From Acidobacteriota bacterium (GTDB lineage: Bacteria > Acidobacteriota > Terriglobia > Bryobacterales > Bryobacteraceae): a stretch of DNA of 37,646 bases. The notes beneath the pieces are model-generated. The model made no database searches. It was not told where the DNA came from and worked only from the letters and a program-made list of their open reading frames with translations. The DNA lies in NCBI GenBank assembly GCA_023436715.1, contig JAEZIJ010000005.1:1-37646 (forward strand). Direction: 5' to 3'. Shown here piece after piece: positions 15,801 through 23,703 of this stretch; position 1 is the stretch's first letter, and every line of letters begins with the position of its first letter. Position numbers and translations under genes: made by a program.

Positions 15801-16594
15801 GCAGCGCGGCGGCCGTAGTCGGCAAATACGAGGTTGGGCCAGTGGCCAATACCTACCAGTTGAGCGAGGAGTCCCCGGCCGCGGAACGGGAGCGGTTGAT
15901 ACTGGAGCACTTGCCTCAAGTCCGGCTGATCGCCCGGCGCATTCACGAACGGCTCCCGGGCAGCGTGAGTCTGGAGGACCTGATTTCCACGGGTATCGTT
16001 GGTCTGATCTCCGCGATCGACAACTTCGACCCCAGCCTCAACTACAAGCTGAAGACCTATGCGGAGTACAAGATCCGGGGGGCGATCCTGGACAGCCTGC
16101 GCGGGCTGGACTGGGCCCCGAGGCAGAAGCGCAAGAAGGCCAAGCTGATCGAGGCTGCCATCGCGGACGCGGAACAGCGGCTTCACCGGGCGCCCGCGGA
16201 AGACGAGGTGGCGGCGGAGTTGAAGATCAGCATGGACGAGTATCACTCATGGCTGGTTGAAATCCGCGGTGTGAATCTGGGCAGCCTGGAGTACTCGAGC
16301 GGCGAGGAAGGCAGCCGCGATCTGCTGAAATACATCTCCGATGACGAGGAGAACTGGCCGTCGCGCATCCTGGAGCGATCGGAACTGGAGCGGCTGCTGG
16401 CCGGTGCGATTCAGAAGATGCCGTATGTGGAACGCACTGTGCTCAGCCTCTACTACCATGAGGAACTGACGTTGCGGGAAATCGCGAAGGTAGTTGAACT
16501 GCATGAGTCGCGTGTGTCGCAGCTTAAGACCCAGGCGATTCTCCGGCTGCGCGGCTTCATAGAGAAGCGGTGGCCCACGCGGGGCGGTGTGTGA
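15797..16594 (+). CDS. fliA: Flagellar sigma factor FliA (sigma-28)
   Basis: Encodes 265 aa. FliA directs RNA polymerase to late flagellar promoters. Region 2 is canonical (DLISTGIVGLISAIDNFDPS, LKTYAEYKIRGAILDSLR, then DWAPR), region 3 has RAPAEDEVAAEL, and region 4 ends with LTLREIAKVVELHESRVSQL, the FliA/WhiG type. The start overlaps the end of flhF (ATGA) and the stop overlaps the next gene (TGATG), so all three are coupled. No anti-sigma FlgM is visible in the window. Confidence 0.95.
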   Translation: MSSAAAVVGKYEVGPVANTYQLSEESPAAERERLILEHLPQVRLIARRIHERLPGSVSLEDLISTGIVGLISAIDNFDPSLNYKLKTYAEYKIRGAILDSLRGLDWAPRQKRKKAKLIEAAIADAEQRLHRAPAEDEVAAELKISMDEYHSWLVEIRGVNLGSLEYSSGEEGSRDLLKYISDDEENWPSRILERSELERLLAGAIQKMPYVERTVLSLYYHEELTLREIAKVVELHESRVSQLKTQAILRLRGFIEKRWPTRGGV

Positions 16595-17445
16595 TGAACG
16601 AGGCTGGGGCGGGCCGCACGTTCGAGTGGCTTGCTGAGACCTGGACCGCGCGGCTGGCGGACGCGCTCGAGGGCATGACGGGCGAACGTCCGCAAACGGC
16701 CTGGCGGAGCGTTGAGACGCCGTCCGTGGCTGGGGACGCACTGTGGTGGGAGCAGCCGCTCAGTCTGCACGGGAACGCCGTTCTTTGGGTCGGCGCGCCC
16801 GAGGCGGCATGGCTTGAGATCGGTTCGCACATCCTCCGCGGCGCCGGGATCGAGGTCACCGAACCCGGTGACGCTCGCAATACGTACCTGGAGATCCTGA
16901 GCCAGGCGTGCTCGGGGCTGGCGCAGGCGATAGCGAAACGCGTGGGGGCGGAAGTGGTCTGCGAAAGCGGAAGCGAGCAGGCCTCGCCGCGCACTGATGC
17001 GCCCGCTTTCGAAATTGAAGTAGGTCTCACGGGAGCCCAGGTTCCGGCGCTCGGCCTCTGCTTTCACCCCGCGCTTCTCGATCCACCCCGGAACGAGGTA
17101 GTGCCCACCGCTGCCGGAGTTCCGGCAGGACTGCGCGAGCCGGCCGGAACGCCACGCGCCGAAGCGCCCGCCGCCGAACGCGGCCCGAGGACGCTTGACC
17201 TGCTGATGGAGGTGGACCTCCCGGTGAGCGTGTCGTTCGGCCGCGCGCAGCTCCCGCTGAAAGACGTTTTGAAGCTGAGCATCGGGTCGATCGTCGAGCT
17301 GAACCGGACGCTTACCGAGCCTGTCGAGGTGATCGTCAACAATTGCGTGATCGCGCGAGGCGAGGTGGTGGTCGTAGAGGGAAATTACGGGGTAAGGATT
17401 CACGAAATCATCAGCCGCGAGAGAAGGCTGAGGACGCTGCAGTGA
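16594..17445 (+). CDS. FliN/FliY-like switch protein with long N-terminal domain
   Basis: Encodes 283 aa from the ATG at 16594, overlapping the fliA stop. Residues about 195-275 form a SpoA domain (VDLPVSVSFGRAQLPLKDVL, LSIGSIVEL, EVIVNNCVIARGEVVVVEGN, then YGVRIHEI), alignable with the short FliN at 9125-9373. The first 170 residues contain an alpha/beta domain with LEILSQACSGLAQAIAKRVG, resembling CheC/FliY or a FliM-like middle domain. It may be a second C-ring subunit replacing or partnering FliM. A Pro/Ala linker joins the domains. The exact family name is uncertain. Confidence 0.8.
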   Translation: MNEAGAGRTFEWLAETWTARLADALEGMTGERPQTAWRSVETPSVAGDALWWEQPLSLHGNAVLWVGAPEAAWLEIGSHILRGAGIEVTEPGDARNTYLEILSQACSGLAQAIAKRVGAEVVCESGSEQASPRTDAPAFEIEVGLTGAQVPALGLCFHPALLDPPRNEVVPTAAGVPAGLREPAGTPRAEAPAAERGPRTLDLLMEVDLPVSVSFGRAQLPLKDVLKLSIGSIVELNRTLTEPVEVIVNNCVIARGEVVVVEGNYGVRIHEIISRERRLRTLQ

Positions 17446-17451
17446 GTGGCC

Positions 17452-17467
17452 CAGGCCTCCCGGCCTG
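17452..17467. repeat. short GC hairpin
   Basis: CAGGCC (17452-17457), loop TCCC, GGCCTG (17462-17467), in the 47-base gap after the fliN/fliY-like gene. It resembles the hairpins at 2504-2581 in loop and context. No T-run follows, so it is not a standard terminator. Confidence 0.4.
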
Positions 17468-17492
17468 TGCAGCACGAGTCTTGGAGGAATCT

Positions 17493-17993
17493 ATGCAATT
17501 CATAGTCGATGATCCGCTCACTTTCTACACGTTGCTGGCGATGAGCCTGGTCCTGTGCCTTTACCTGTTTGTCACACTCAAGTGTGAAATACAGGACGGG
17601 CGCAAAAGACAGGCAACGCTCGAAGCCGCACTCCTTCGCGTACGCGCCGGGATGGGAGAGGTGACAACGAAACTGGCGGAAACGGAGGAACGCGCGGCGC
17701 TGCTCGTCGCTCCGGCGCCCCCGCGGTCCGGCCTGAACCTCAGCACGCGCTCGCAGGCTTTGCGCATGTGGCGGCGCGGAGATGCGCCGCAGCAGATCGC
17801 CGGCGCGTTGGGAATACCTGAGCGGGAAGTGGAATTGCTGCTGAAGGTGCAACGGCTGGTGATGGAAGCAGCCGCGGGACCGCTGCAGGAGAACGGCCCC
17901 GCGAAGAACACACTTACAGGATGGGAGATGCTGCTAAAGGAGTCCGCACGCGCACCGCTCGAGGCCGCGGACTCCGCTCCGGCACGGGCCTGA
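17493..17993 (+). CDS. Membrane-anchored protein with HTH-like segment (DUF2802-like)
   Basis: Encodes 166 aa from ATG 17493, preceded by GGAGG. An N-terminal membrane helix (about 10-28, FYTLLAMSLVLCLYLFVTL) is followed by a probable coiled coil (35-70). At about 90-120 is SQALRMWRRGDAPQQIAGAL followed by GIPEREVELLLKVQRL, a helix-turn-helix-like segment of the kind in DUF2802 proteins encoded beside flagellar/chemotaxis genes in other bacteria. Function unknown. It is the last plus-strand gene of the flagellar operon. Its final 80 bases overlap the 3' end of the convergent PDZ gene. Confidence 0.7.
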   Translation: MQFIVDDPLTFYTLLAMSLVLCLYLFVTLKCEIQDGRKRQATLEAALLRVRAGMGEVTTKLAETEERAALLVAPAPPRSGLNLSTRSQALRMWRRGDAPQQIAGALGIPEREVELLLKVQRLVMEAAAGPLQENGPAKNTLTGWEMLLKESARAPLEAADSAPARA

Positions 17994-18987
17994 CGTCTTC
18001 ACCCAATCGGGCCGGCTGCTTCTCTGGGATCACATTGAGCACCACTTCCTGCCGGTTCCGAACGACGGTGACAGGAAAGCTGGACCTGGAGTCCAACTCG
18101 CGAATCCGGCGGCTCAATCCCGAAGGCGTTCCGACCTCCTGGTTGTCCACGCGGACGATCACATCGCCGGCCTTGATCCCGGCCTTTTCCGCCGCCGAAT
18201 TCTTTGCGACCGAGCGCACAAGCACGCCCTGCTTCACGCCGAAGAATTCGGCCAGTTGCGGGGTCAGCGATTCGGCCTCGACACCCAAAACAGGGCTCCG
18301 CCACGCCACGAGCGGCTCTGCCATATCGGGCAGTCTGAGGCGCAGGTCGCCGAGTTCGGACCGAAGCCTGGCCATGTCCTGCTGGAACTTCGGATTCAGG
18401 CGCATCTTGCCGAGATCCTCGCGCAGTTTTTCCATGTCCTGCTGTACTTCAGGGCCGGCACCGAAGGCGCGCCCGTAGACGAGAGCCTTCCGTTCGCCCA
18501 CCGTTGCCGTGACCGTCTGGGGCGCCCCGTTCCGGCTGATCTGCAAGGTGACCTGGCGTCCCGGCGGCGTTTCGCGAACGAGGCGCACGAACTGCGCGGT
18601 GCCCTGCACACGCTCGCCGTTGTATTGAAGAACCACGTCGCCCTGTTTGAGCCCGGCCTTGGCGGCGGGGCTGTCATCTTCCACCCTGGTCACTTCCACG
18701 CCGCGGGTTTCCGGCAGCTTCAACTCTTTCGCGCGCTCGGCATCGATCTCCTGAGCGCCGATCCCCAAATAGCTGCCGCTTGCCGGTCCAATGGTAAGAA
18801 CGTGGGGCGCGGGCGGTGCGGGCGGAGCCGGTTGAGCGGGTGGAGCCGGAACGGCCTGGTAAAAAAAGTCCTCCTCGGGCGCGGATTCCAACACGTCAGC
18901 GGGTCCGTCGAGAACCGCAACGGGCTGTGCCGAAGCGAGCGCAACACCGAAAACAGCCACGATTGCCAATGTCAAGAACAGTTTCAT
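17914..18987 (-). CDS. Secreted protein with two PDZ domains
   Basis: Encodes 357 aa with a Sec signal peptide (MKLFLTLAIVAVFGVALASA), a Pro/Ala-rich linker, PDZ 1 at about 70-165 (YLGIGAQEID, DDSPAAKAGLKQGDVVLQYN), a charged helical spacer (175-215, alternating KLREDL, ARLRSEL), and PDZ 2 at about 228-320 (VKQGVLVRSV, NSAAEKAGIKAGDVIVRVDN). There is no trypsin-like protease domain, so unlike DegP/HtrA it is a PDZ-only adaptor or sensor. Start ATG follows GAGGTGA. It is the last gene of the sigma/anti-sigma/DUF4097 operon and is likely periplasmic. The 3' end runs 80 bases into the opposite-strand gene. Confidence 0.88.
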   Translation of the reverse strand: MKLFLTLAIVAVFGVALASAQPVAVLDGPADVLESAPEEDFFYQAVPAPPAQPAPPAPPAPHVLTIGPASGSYLGIGAQEIDAERAKELKLPETRGVEVTRVEDDSPAAKAGLKQGDVVLQYNGERVQGTAQFVRLVRETPPGRQVTLQISRNGAPQTVTATVGERKALVYGRAFGAGPEVQQDMEKLREDLGKMRLNPKFQQDMARLRSELGDLRLRLPDMAEPLVAWRSPVLGVEAESLTPQLAEFFGVKQGVLVRSVAKNSAAEKAGIKAGDVIVRVDNQEVGTPSGLSRRIRELDSRSSFPVTVVRNRQEVVLNVIPEKQPARLGEDVRPVPERSPRPRAVRVRTPLAASPIL

Positions 18988-18996
18988 ACGATCACC

Positions 18997-20160
18997 TCAT
19001 CTCTGGCGGTGCAGATAAATGTTGCCTGCCAGCGCAGTCAGTCGCAGCAGCGGCCCGCCTCCGTTGAGGCTCCCCTCAGCTTCGGCACGAGCGCCGGCGT
19101 GGGTCCGTGAGCGGATCTCCTCAAAATCCGACACGATCCGGCGGCCGCCGGGGGAAGCGCTGATGGCCTGGACCGTCACTGCGAGGTTAGACGGAATGAA
19201 AACGGTAATGTCACCGGAGCCGGTGGTGAGCGTGGAGTTCTTGAGGGGTTCCCCGGCCAGGTCGGCGACGATGCTTCCGGAGCGCGTCGAGGCGTGCAGG
19301 GCGCCGTAAACCGATTCGAGCGCAATCGCTCCCGCGCCGGCCTGGCATTGCACGTTTGCAGCGGAGCGGATCTTGATCGCACCGGCATCGGTTTGCGCGA
19401 CAACGGGGCCGGCTGAACGCGCAACCTCGATCAATCCCGCCTTCGCGGTTGCCGTGACTCCGCGACTGGCCTCTTCAATCCGGATGTTCCCGCCGGCGGT
19501 GGAGGCCCTCACCGGCCCTTTGGCGAGCCTCACGGCGATTTCGCCGCCTTCGGTGTTTAACCCGGCCTCGCCCAAAATCGTGCCGGCGACGATCTGGCCT
19601 CCGCCTGAGTAGCAGAGAACGCTGCCCTCGATCTTCCCCAGGCGTACCTGGCCGCCCTCCGTGCGGACGATCACTCTCCCGCGCACACGGTCAATGTTCA
19701 CGTGGCCGCCGCTGCTGTCAGCGCGGAGCGTCCCTTCGAGGTCATATGCCTCAATCGAATCGCCCTGCGATTCCAAAATGGTCTCGCGCAGCTTGCGTGG
19801 GACACGCACCTGGAGACCTGCTGAACTGGTCCAATCGGCCGGCAGGCTCACTTCCAGCAGCAATTCGCCGCCGCGCCGCTCGGTTCTGACCGAAACGTTC
19901 TCCAGCAGCGTGCGCGCCTGTGCCTCGCTCTGGACTCCGGCGCGCTTCTTTAAGGCGTACGCGATATCTTGTCTCGCCTCGCCCTGGAGGGAGACGGCGC
20001 CTCTCGTCGAGACCCTGAGTGTCTCAGAGGGGGCGATCAAGGCGTTCCCGGTGACCGTCTGAACCCAGTAACCGTCTTCACGGACGAGGCGGGAATTGGT
20101 CTGTGCGGCGCAGAAGGTCGCAATCGCGGCCGTCAGAAGCCATTTACCGCTACAGCTCAT
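18997..20160 (-). CDS. DUF4097-type secreted beta-repeat protein
   Basis: Encodes 387 aa. A signal peptide (about 1-19, LLTAAIATFCAAQ) precedes a long series of short beta strands rich in Gly, Val and Thr, for example LRADSSGGHVNIDRVRGRVI, VRTEGGQVRLGKIEG, LNTEGGEIAVRLA and STRSGSIVADLAG. This is the DUF4097 (putative adhesin, beta-helix-like) pattern. Such proteins are frequently encoded after ECF sigma and anti-sigma genes; the biochemical role is not established. The start overlaps the anti-sigma stop as TGATG. The N-terminal third (residues 60-130) resembles a separate domain of unknown kind. Confidence 0.85.
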   Translation of the reverse strand: MSCSGKWLLTAAIATFCAAQTNSRLVREDGYWVQTVTGNALIAPSETLRVSTRGAVSLQGEARQDIAYALKKRAGVQSEAQARTLLENVSVRTERRGGELLLEVSLPADWTSSAGLQVRVPRKLRETILESQGDSIEAYDLEGTLRADSSGGHVNIDRVRGRVIVRTEGGQVRLGKIEGSVLCYSGGGQIVAGTILGEAGLNTEGGEIAVRLAKGPVRASTAGGNIRIEEASRGVTATAKAGLIEVARSAGPVVAQTDAGAIKIRSAANVQCQAGAGAIALESVYGALHASTRSGSIVADLAGEPLKNSTLTTGSGDITVFIPSNLAVTVQAISASPGGRRIVSDFEEIRSRTHAGARAEAEGSLNGGGPLLRLTALAGNIYLHRQR

Positions 20161-21107
20161 CAGAACGTTCCTACTGAGGCGTTCATTTCCTGCAGCGCGC
20201 GCTGGCAGCGCTGCCGGATGTACGAGTTGCTCTCCCTCTGAACCGCTTCCTGCAGTACACCGACGATGGCATCTCTTTTCTTATGCTGGACCAACAGATC
20301 GATCGCTTGCGTCCGCACGCCGGGATTATCGTCCGCCAGCAGCACTTTCGCCAGCGCATTGAGAATATCGGGTTCCCCGGCGTAGGATTTCAATGCATCG
20401 ATGGCCTTCAGTCGAACGCCGGGATTGGGGTCGTGCTGAAGCGCGTGGATCAATGCGGACCGAACGTCGCCGGACACCGGTCGGGTGCGTAGAATGTCCA
20501 CGGATTCCGCGCGCAAGCCCGGATCGGCGGACTCGCGCGCTGTCGTCAGCAGCAAGCGGTGGATCTGTTCATCCCCCGGGTCGCCGGTCACGAAGCGCTG
20601 GCGCGTCTCTTCCACCACAACGCGAACCTCGCCCGAGGGCTGCGGCTGCACGTAACGCACCCGGGCGACCTCCGGGTCAAGAAAACCGGTTGCCGGCGGA
20701 GCGGGGTGCGACGCCGAAGCAGGCGCCGTCTGCGGCGTCCGTTCCGCCAGGCGGGCGCCGAAAAATCCGAGCGCAACCAGTGCGAGCGCACCGGCAGTAC
20801 GGGTGAGGGCGGGAGAAAACAGAAACGCAGGGACAGGGTTGCGGAGCCAGGCTCTCCAGCCGGAGGGCGCGGGCGAAGAGGAGGTCTGGCGGCGCAGGTC
20901 CAGGTCGCGGCGGCACCGTGCGAGCAACGCTCCCGAGGGCGTCAACTCCCTGGCCTCAAGCAGTTGGTGGATGGTCTTTTCTTCCTCGAAGGCCTTACGG
21001 CAGACGTCGCAGCCTTCCAGGTGATCCTGGAAGGCTTGCTCCTCTTCGATTGAAAGCTCGCCATACAAAAACAGCGAGAAATTCTTTGTTGCCGCATCGC
21101 AGTTCAT
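20160..21107 (-). CDS. Zinc-finger anti-sigma factor with C-terminal HEAT-like domain
   Basis: Encodes 315 aa. The N-terminal ZAS (zf-HC2) domain has H29-x3-C33-x2-C36 (HLEGCDVC), which binds the cognate ECF sigma factor. A membrane helix lies at about 95-117 (TAGALALVALGFFGARL). After a Pro/Ala linker, residues about 170-310 read as helical HEAT-like repeats: PGLRAESVDILRTRPVSGDV, NPGVRLKAIDALKSYA, NPGVRTQAIDLLVQHKKRDA, SNSYIRQRCQRALQEM. By topology the HEAT-like part would be periplasmic, a plausible sensor or binding surface. It is coupled by ATGA overlap to the sigma factor upstream and by TGATG to DUF4097 downstream. Confidence 0.88.
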   Translation of the reverse strand: MNCDAATKNFSLFLYGELSIEEEQAFQDHLEGCDVCRKAFEEEKTIHQLLEARELTPSGALLARCRRDLDLRRQTSSSPAPSGWRAWLRNPVPAFLFSPALTRTAGALALVALGFFGARLAERTPQTAPASASHPAPPATGFLDPEVARVRYVQPQPSGEVRVVVEETRQRFVTGDPGDEQIHRLLLTTARESADPGLRAESVDILRTRPVSGDVRSALIHALQHDPNPGVRLKAIDALKSYAGEPDILNALAKVLLADDNPGVRTQAIDLLVQHKKRDAIVGVLQEAVQRESNSYIRQRCQRALQEMNASVGTF

Positions 21108-21721
21108 ACAAAATCTCCCAAGGCAACCCGCATCTTCTGGGTCGCCCGGAACAGGCAGGTCTTGGCGGCCTCCTCGGTTGTGCCGAGCACTTCACCGATC
21201 GCCCTCAGCCGCAAACCCTGATAATGCCGAAGCTCAAAAACCATGCGTTCTTTGGCGGTGAGCTGCCGGAGCACCGTCTCGATCCGCTCGCCCAACTGAC
21301 GGTTCATGAGGTTCCGCTGGGGGTCGCCTTGCGCCCGGTCGTCCTGTACGATGTCCATGCGGTCTCGCGGACCCTCCTCCGTCTCGACTACCCCCGCCTC
21401 CTCCCGGCGGACCTTCCGCTTCCTGAGATGATCCAGGCAGAGGTTCGTGACAATCCGGTATAGCCAGGTGTGGAAAGTGCAATCGAACCGGAACAGGTGC
21501 AAGTTCCTGAAAACACGCAGGAAAGTTTCCTGGTACACGTCATGGGCATCCTCCGTTGACCGCAGCAGGTTCAGCGCGAGCCGGAGGACACTACGGTCAT
21601 AGGCACGCACGAGTTGCTCAAAGGCGTCCTGGTCGCCGTTCTGAGCCGCCCGTATCAGTACTGTCTCGTCGATACCTTGGACCGGACTTCCGTCCATGTC
21701 AGATGTGGCCTGACTGGTCAC
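21104..21721 (-). CDS. ECF RNA polymerase sigma factor (RpoE-like), module 1
   Basis: Encodes up to 205 aa; start is GTG 21721 or ATG 21697, neither with a good ribosome binding site. Region 2: DAFEQLVRAYDRSVLRLALN, DAHDVYQETFLRVFRNLHLF, then FHTWLYRIVTNLCLDHLRKR. Region 4: LTAKERMVFELRHYQGLRLR, AIGEVLGTTEEAAKTCLFRA. Both promoter-binding domains are intact, so it should be an active ECF sigma held by the overlapping anti-sigma. It heads a four-gene operon ending in DUF4097 and PDZ proteins. Confidence 0.93.
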   Translation of the reverse strand: MTSQATSDMDGSPVQGIDETVLIRAAQNGDQDAFEQLVRAYDRSVLRLALNLLRSTEDAHDVYQETFLRVFRNLHLFRFDCTFHTWLYRIVTNLCLDHLRKRKVRREEAGVVETEEGPRDRMDIVQDDRAQGDPQRNLMNRQLGERIETVLRQLTAKERMVFELRHYQGLRLRAIGEVLGTTEEAAKTCLFRATQKMRVALGDFV

Positions 21722-21778
21722 AGTTGACTACCAAGGAGATAAGACGTCGCAAAAGCAGAAGTGTAACTCGGGTGGGGG

Positions 21779-21887
21779 TTGTATCAGGGCATGGCTTCAG
21801 CCGTGCCGCAGCGTCGGGCATGCCCGGGGGCTAAAGCCCTGTAATGGTGGCGCTTTGCGGCACGGCTTAAGCCGTGCCCTGATACAA
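21779..21887. repeat. 109-nt nested palindrome between sigma modules
   Basis: Outer arms 21781-21809 and 21857-21885 pair at 27 of 29 positions, with two further T-A pairs outside. Inside lie GGGCATGCCC (perfect) and GGGCT-AA-AGCCC. The element fills most of the gap between the Spy-like gene and the downstream sigma gene, where it could stop or insulate transcription on the minus strand. It looks like a dispersed REP-type element; other copies would lie outside the window. Confidence 0.8.
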
Positions 21888-21914
21888 AGCCCAAGCCACG
21901 GACTTCCACTTGCC

Positions 21915-22304
21915 CTACCGCAGCTGCTTGTCCTGAAAATCCAGCATCAGTTTCTCGAATTTGCGCTTCTGCTCGGTATTCAGGATTCGCACAATGCGAG
22001 TCTTCCCGCTGGCTCGCACGTCATCGAGCTGCGCCTGAAGCGTGTGGTAGTAAGTGAAGAAGTCGTCGAGAATCGTTTCGAGCTGCTCGGTCTGCTGCGG
22101 CGTGAGGTCAAGTTCCTTCTTGAATCGCTGAAGCGAAATGTCCCTGCCGCTCTCTTTCCAGGAAGGCTGCTGGACGGGAGTCCACCGGCGAGGCACGCCG
22201 AGGGACATAAACAGCATCCCGGCGCTGGCTCCGCACAGGAAAACTATGAGCAACGTGAACAATATACGCGGATTCTGCCACGAAGCGGCTTTGGTGTGCG
22301 TCAT
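21915..22304 (-). CDS. Spy/CpxP-like periplasmic protein
   Basis: Encodes 129 aa: one N-terminal membrane helix (about 14-35, ILFTLLIVFLCGASAGMLF), then a helical region with the marker LTPQQTEQLETILDDFFTYY and a later NTEQKRKFEKLMLDFQDKQL. The LTPQQ motif and the EQ..KF pattern are those of the Spy/CpxP and heavy-metal-resistance families, periplasmic helical chaperones or sensors. It lies 5 bases after the anti-sigma gene, suggesting that it is an output or a co-sensor of that module. It could be anchored rather than soluble. Confidence 0.75.
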   Translation of the reverse strand: MTHTKAASWQNPRILFTLLIVFLCGASAGMLFMSLGVPRRWTPVQQPSWKESGRDISLQRFKKELDLTPQQTEQLETILDDFFTYYHTLQAQLDDVRASGKTRIVRILNTEQKRKFEKLMLDFQDKQLR

Positions 22305-22309
22305 CGTGG

Positions 22310-22777
22310 CTATTCGCTGTACGTTGCCAGCGTGACCAGAATCGTGTCGCGATCGCGCTGCCGGTCCTGCCCAAGCCCGGGCGGGTGTTCCTGAACCGCT
22401 ATGATCGCTTCGGCGTCATTTACGGAAGGGGGATAAGCGACTTCCCGGAAAGCCACGTATCCGCCCAGCAGGAGAACCAGGGTAAGCGAGGCCGCCACGA
22501 GGCGACGGCCGAATATCGGATCGAGAAACGCGCTCCAGATCGACGTGCTCTGCTGAGCTTCGATTCGGTTCAGTACGCGGGCATAGAATCCCGGAGCCGG
22601 TTCGGTGTCTCTCTGCGCGGACAGCGCCCGAAGGACTTGCGATTGATCCTGCATCCAGCTCACTTCTTCCCGGCACGATTCGCATTCGCGGAGGTGCTGC
22701 TCGAAATCCTGTGGAACCTTCTTTTCCGGACCGCCCCTGAGGTAGTCCTCGAGGCGTTCCTTGATGAGCCCATGCAT
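22310..22777 (-). CDS. Zinc-finger anti-sigma factor, module 2
   Basis: About 155 aa from the ATG at 22777, chosen for GAGGGAAA upstream; the frame extends 8 codons further. ZAS motif HLRECESC gives H28-x3-C32-x2-C35. A membrane helix at about 105-123 (VAASLTLVLLLGGYVAF) leads to a short periplasmic tail of about 35 residues. It should hold the sigma factor encoded 91 bases upstream. Compared with the other anti-sigma it has no large periplasmic domain. Confidence 0.88.
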   Translation of the reverse strand: MHGLIKERLEDYLRGGPEKKVPQDFEQHLRECESCREEVSWMQDQSQVLRALSAQRDTEPAPGFYARVLNRIEAQQSTSIWSAFLDPIFGRRLVAASLTLVLLLGGYVAFREVAYPPSVNDAEAIIAVQEHPPGLGQDRQRDRDTILVTLATYSE

Positions 22778-22868
22778 ACCGTTTCCCTCAAAACACCTCA
22801 ACTCCGTCCCGCAGAAGGGTTCGCGGATCTGTGTCCGCTGTTCACACCTTCCTGGCGGGAGCTCCCGC

Positions 22869-23534
22869 TCAGGCCGTCACCAGGCCCGGCGTCCGGGTCA
22901 GCCGCTGTGCGACTTTAAGCAGCTTCTGCCGGGCGCGGAACAACTTTACCTTTATCGTATTCTCGTTGATTCCGGTCATTTCGGCTAGTTCTTCCACCGA
23001 ATGACCTTCAACTTCCTTCAGCAGGAGCAGTTGCCGCTCCTCCTCGGGAAGCTTCGCGAGCAGCTTGAGAGCGAGGTCCCGTTGGGCGAGGGTCACGTCA
23101 ACCGGGGGCCGCTGATCCCTGGCCGGCTCGGAATTTTCCATTCGTAAAGCGTCTTCTTCGCTGAAGTCGCTTTCATAGACCAGCTTCCGAACCTTCTTCT
23201 TGCGCAGGTAATCGTAGCACTCGTTAACGGTGATCTTGTAGATCCAGGTAAGCAGTGAACTTCTGAAGTCGAAGTTCCAGATGGAGAAGTAGACCTTCGT
23301 AAACACCTGTTGGGCAATGTCTTCCGCGTCGTTATGGTTGCGGAGAATGCCATAGATGATCGAGAACACCTTGGACTGATAACGCTCAACGATGTCCCGG
23401 AAAGCCATTTGGTCCCCGGCTTGGGCGCGTTTTACCAAAGCGGCTTCTTCGGTGTTCTTGTAGTCCACTCTCCTCTTCACTGCAATCCTGTCGCCGGAAG
23501 CGGGAAACGGGAGAACTCCGCTCAAGCTACTCAT
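22869..23534 (-). CDS. ECF RNA polymerase sigma factor, module 2
   Basis: About 221 aa from ATG 23534; a GTG at 23480 with AGGA five bases upstream is an equally reasonable start and gives a more usual ECF N-terminus. Region 2: MAFRDIVERYQSKVFSIIYG, DAEDIAQQVFTKVYFSIWNF, then LLTWIYKITVNECYDYLRKK. Region 4: LPEEERQLLLLKEVEGHSVE, MTGINENTIKVKLFRARQKL. It begins a three-gene unit with the anti-sigma and the Spy-like protein. Confidence 0.93.
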   Translation of the reverse strand: MSSLSGVLPFPASGDRIAVKRRVDYKNTEEAALVKRAQAGDQMAFRDIVERYQSKVFSIIYGILRNHNDAEDIAQQVFTKVYFSIWNFDFRSSLLTWIYKITVNECYDYLRKKKVRKLVYESDFSEEDALRMENSEPARDQRPPVDVTLAQRDLALKLLAKLPEEERQLLLLKEVEGHSVEELAEMTGINENTIKVKLFRARQKLLKVAQRLTRTPGLVTA

Positions 23535-23636
23535 ACACCAGTCGGACGCAGAGCCGTTTCCAGTGGTTTCAGCGATTTGTACCGCAGCCTGGATCAAAAA
23601 TACCAGACCGTGGCCGCCGAAGTCAGCCGTGGGGTG

Positions 23637-23665
23637 TGGAAAAAACTCTCGGGTGCCGGTAAAAT
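23637..23665 (+). promoter_or_regulatory. sigma-70-type promoter of the Fe-S carrier gene
   Basis: TGGAAA (23637-23642), 17-base spacer, TAAAAT (23660-23665). The -10 matches TATAAT at 5 of 6 and the -35 matches TTGACA at 4 of 6. It lies about 38 bases before the start codon, in an AT-richer patch than its surroundings. Confidence 0.5.
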
Positions 23666-23703
23666 TAACAGAGAAGGGAACTTTGGTAGACTGGGAGAAC
23701 TCT

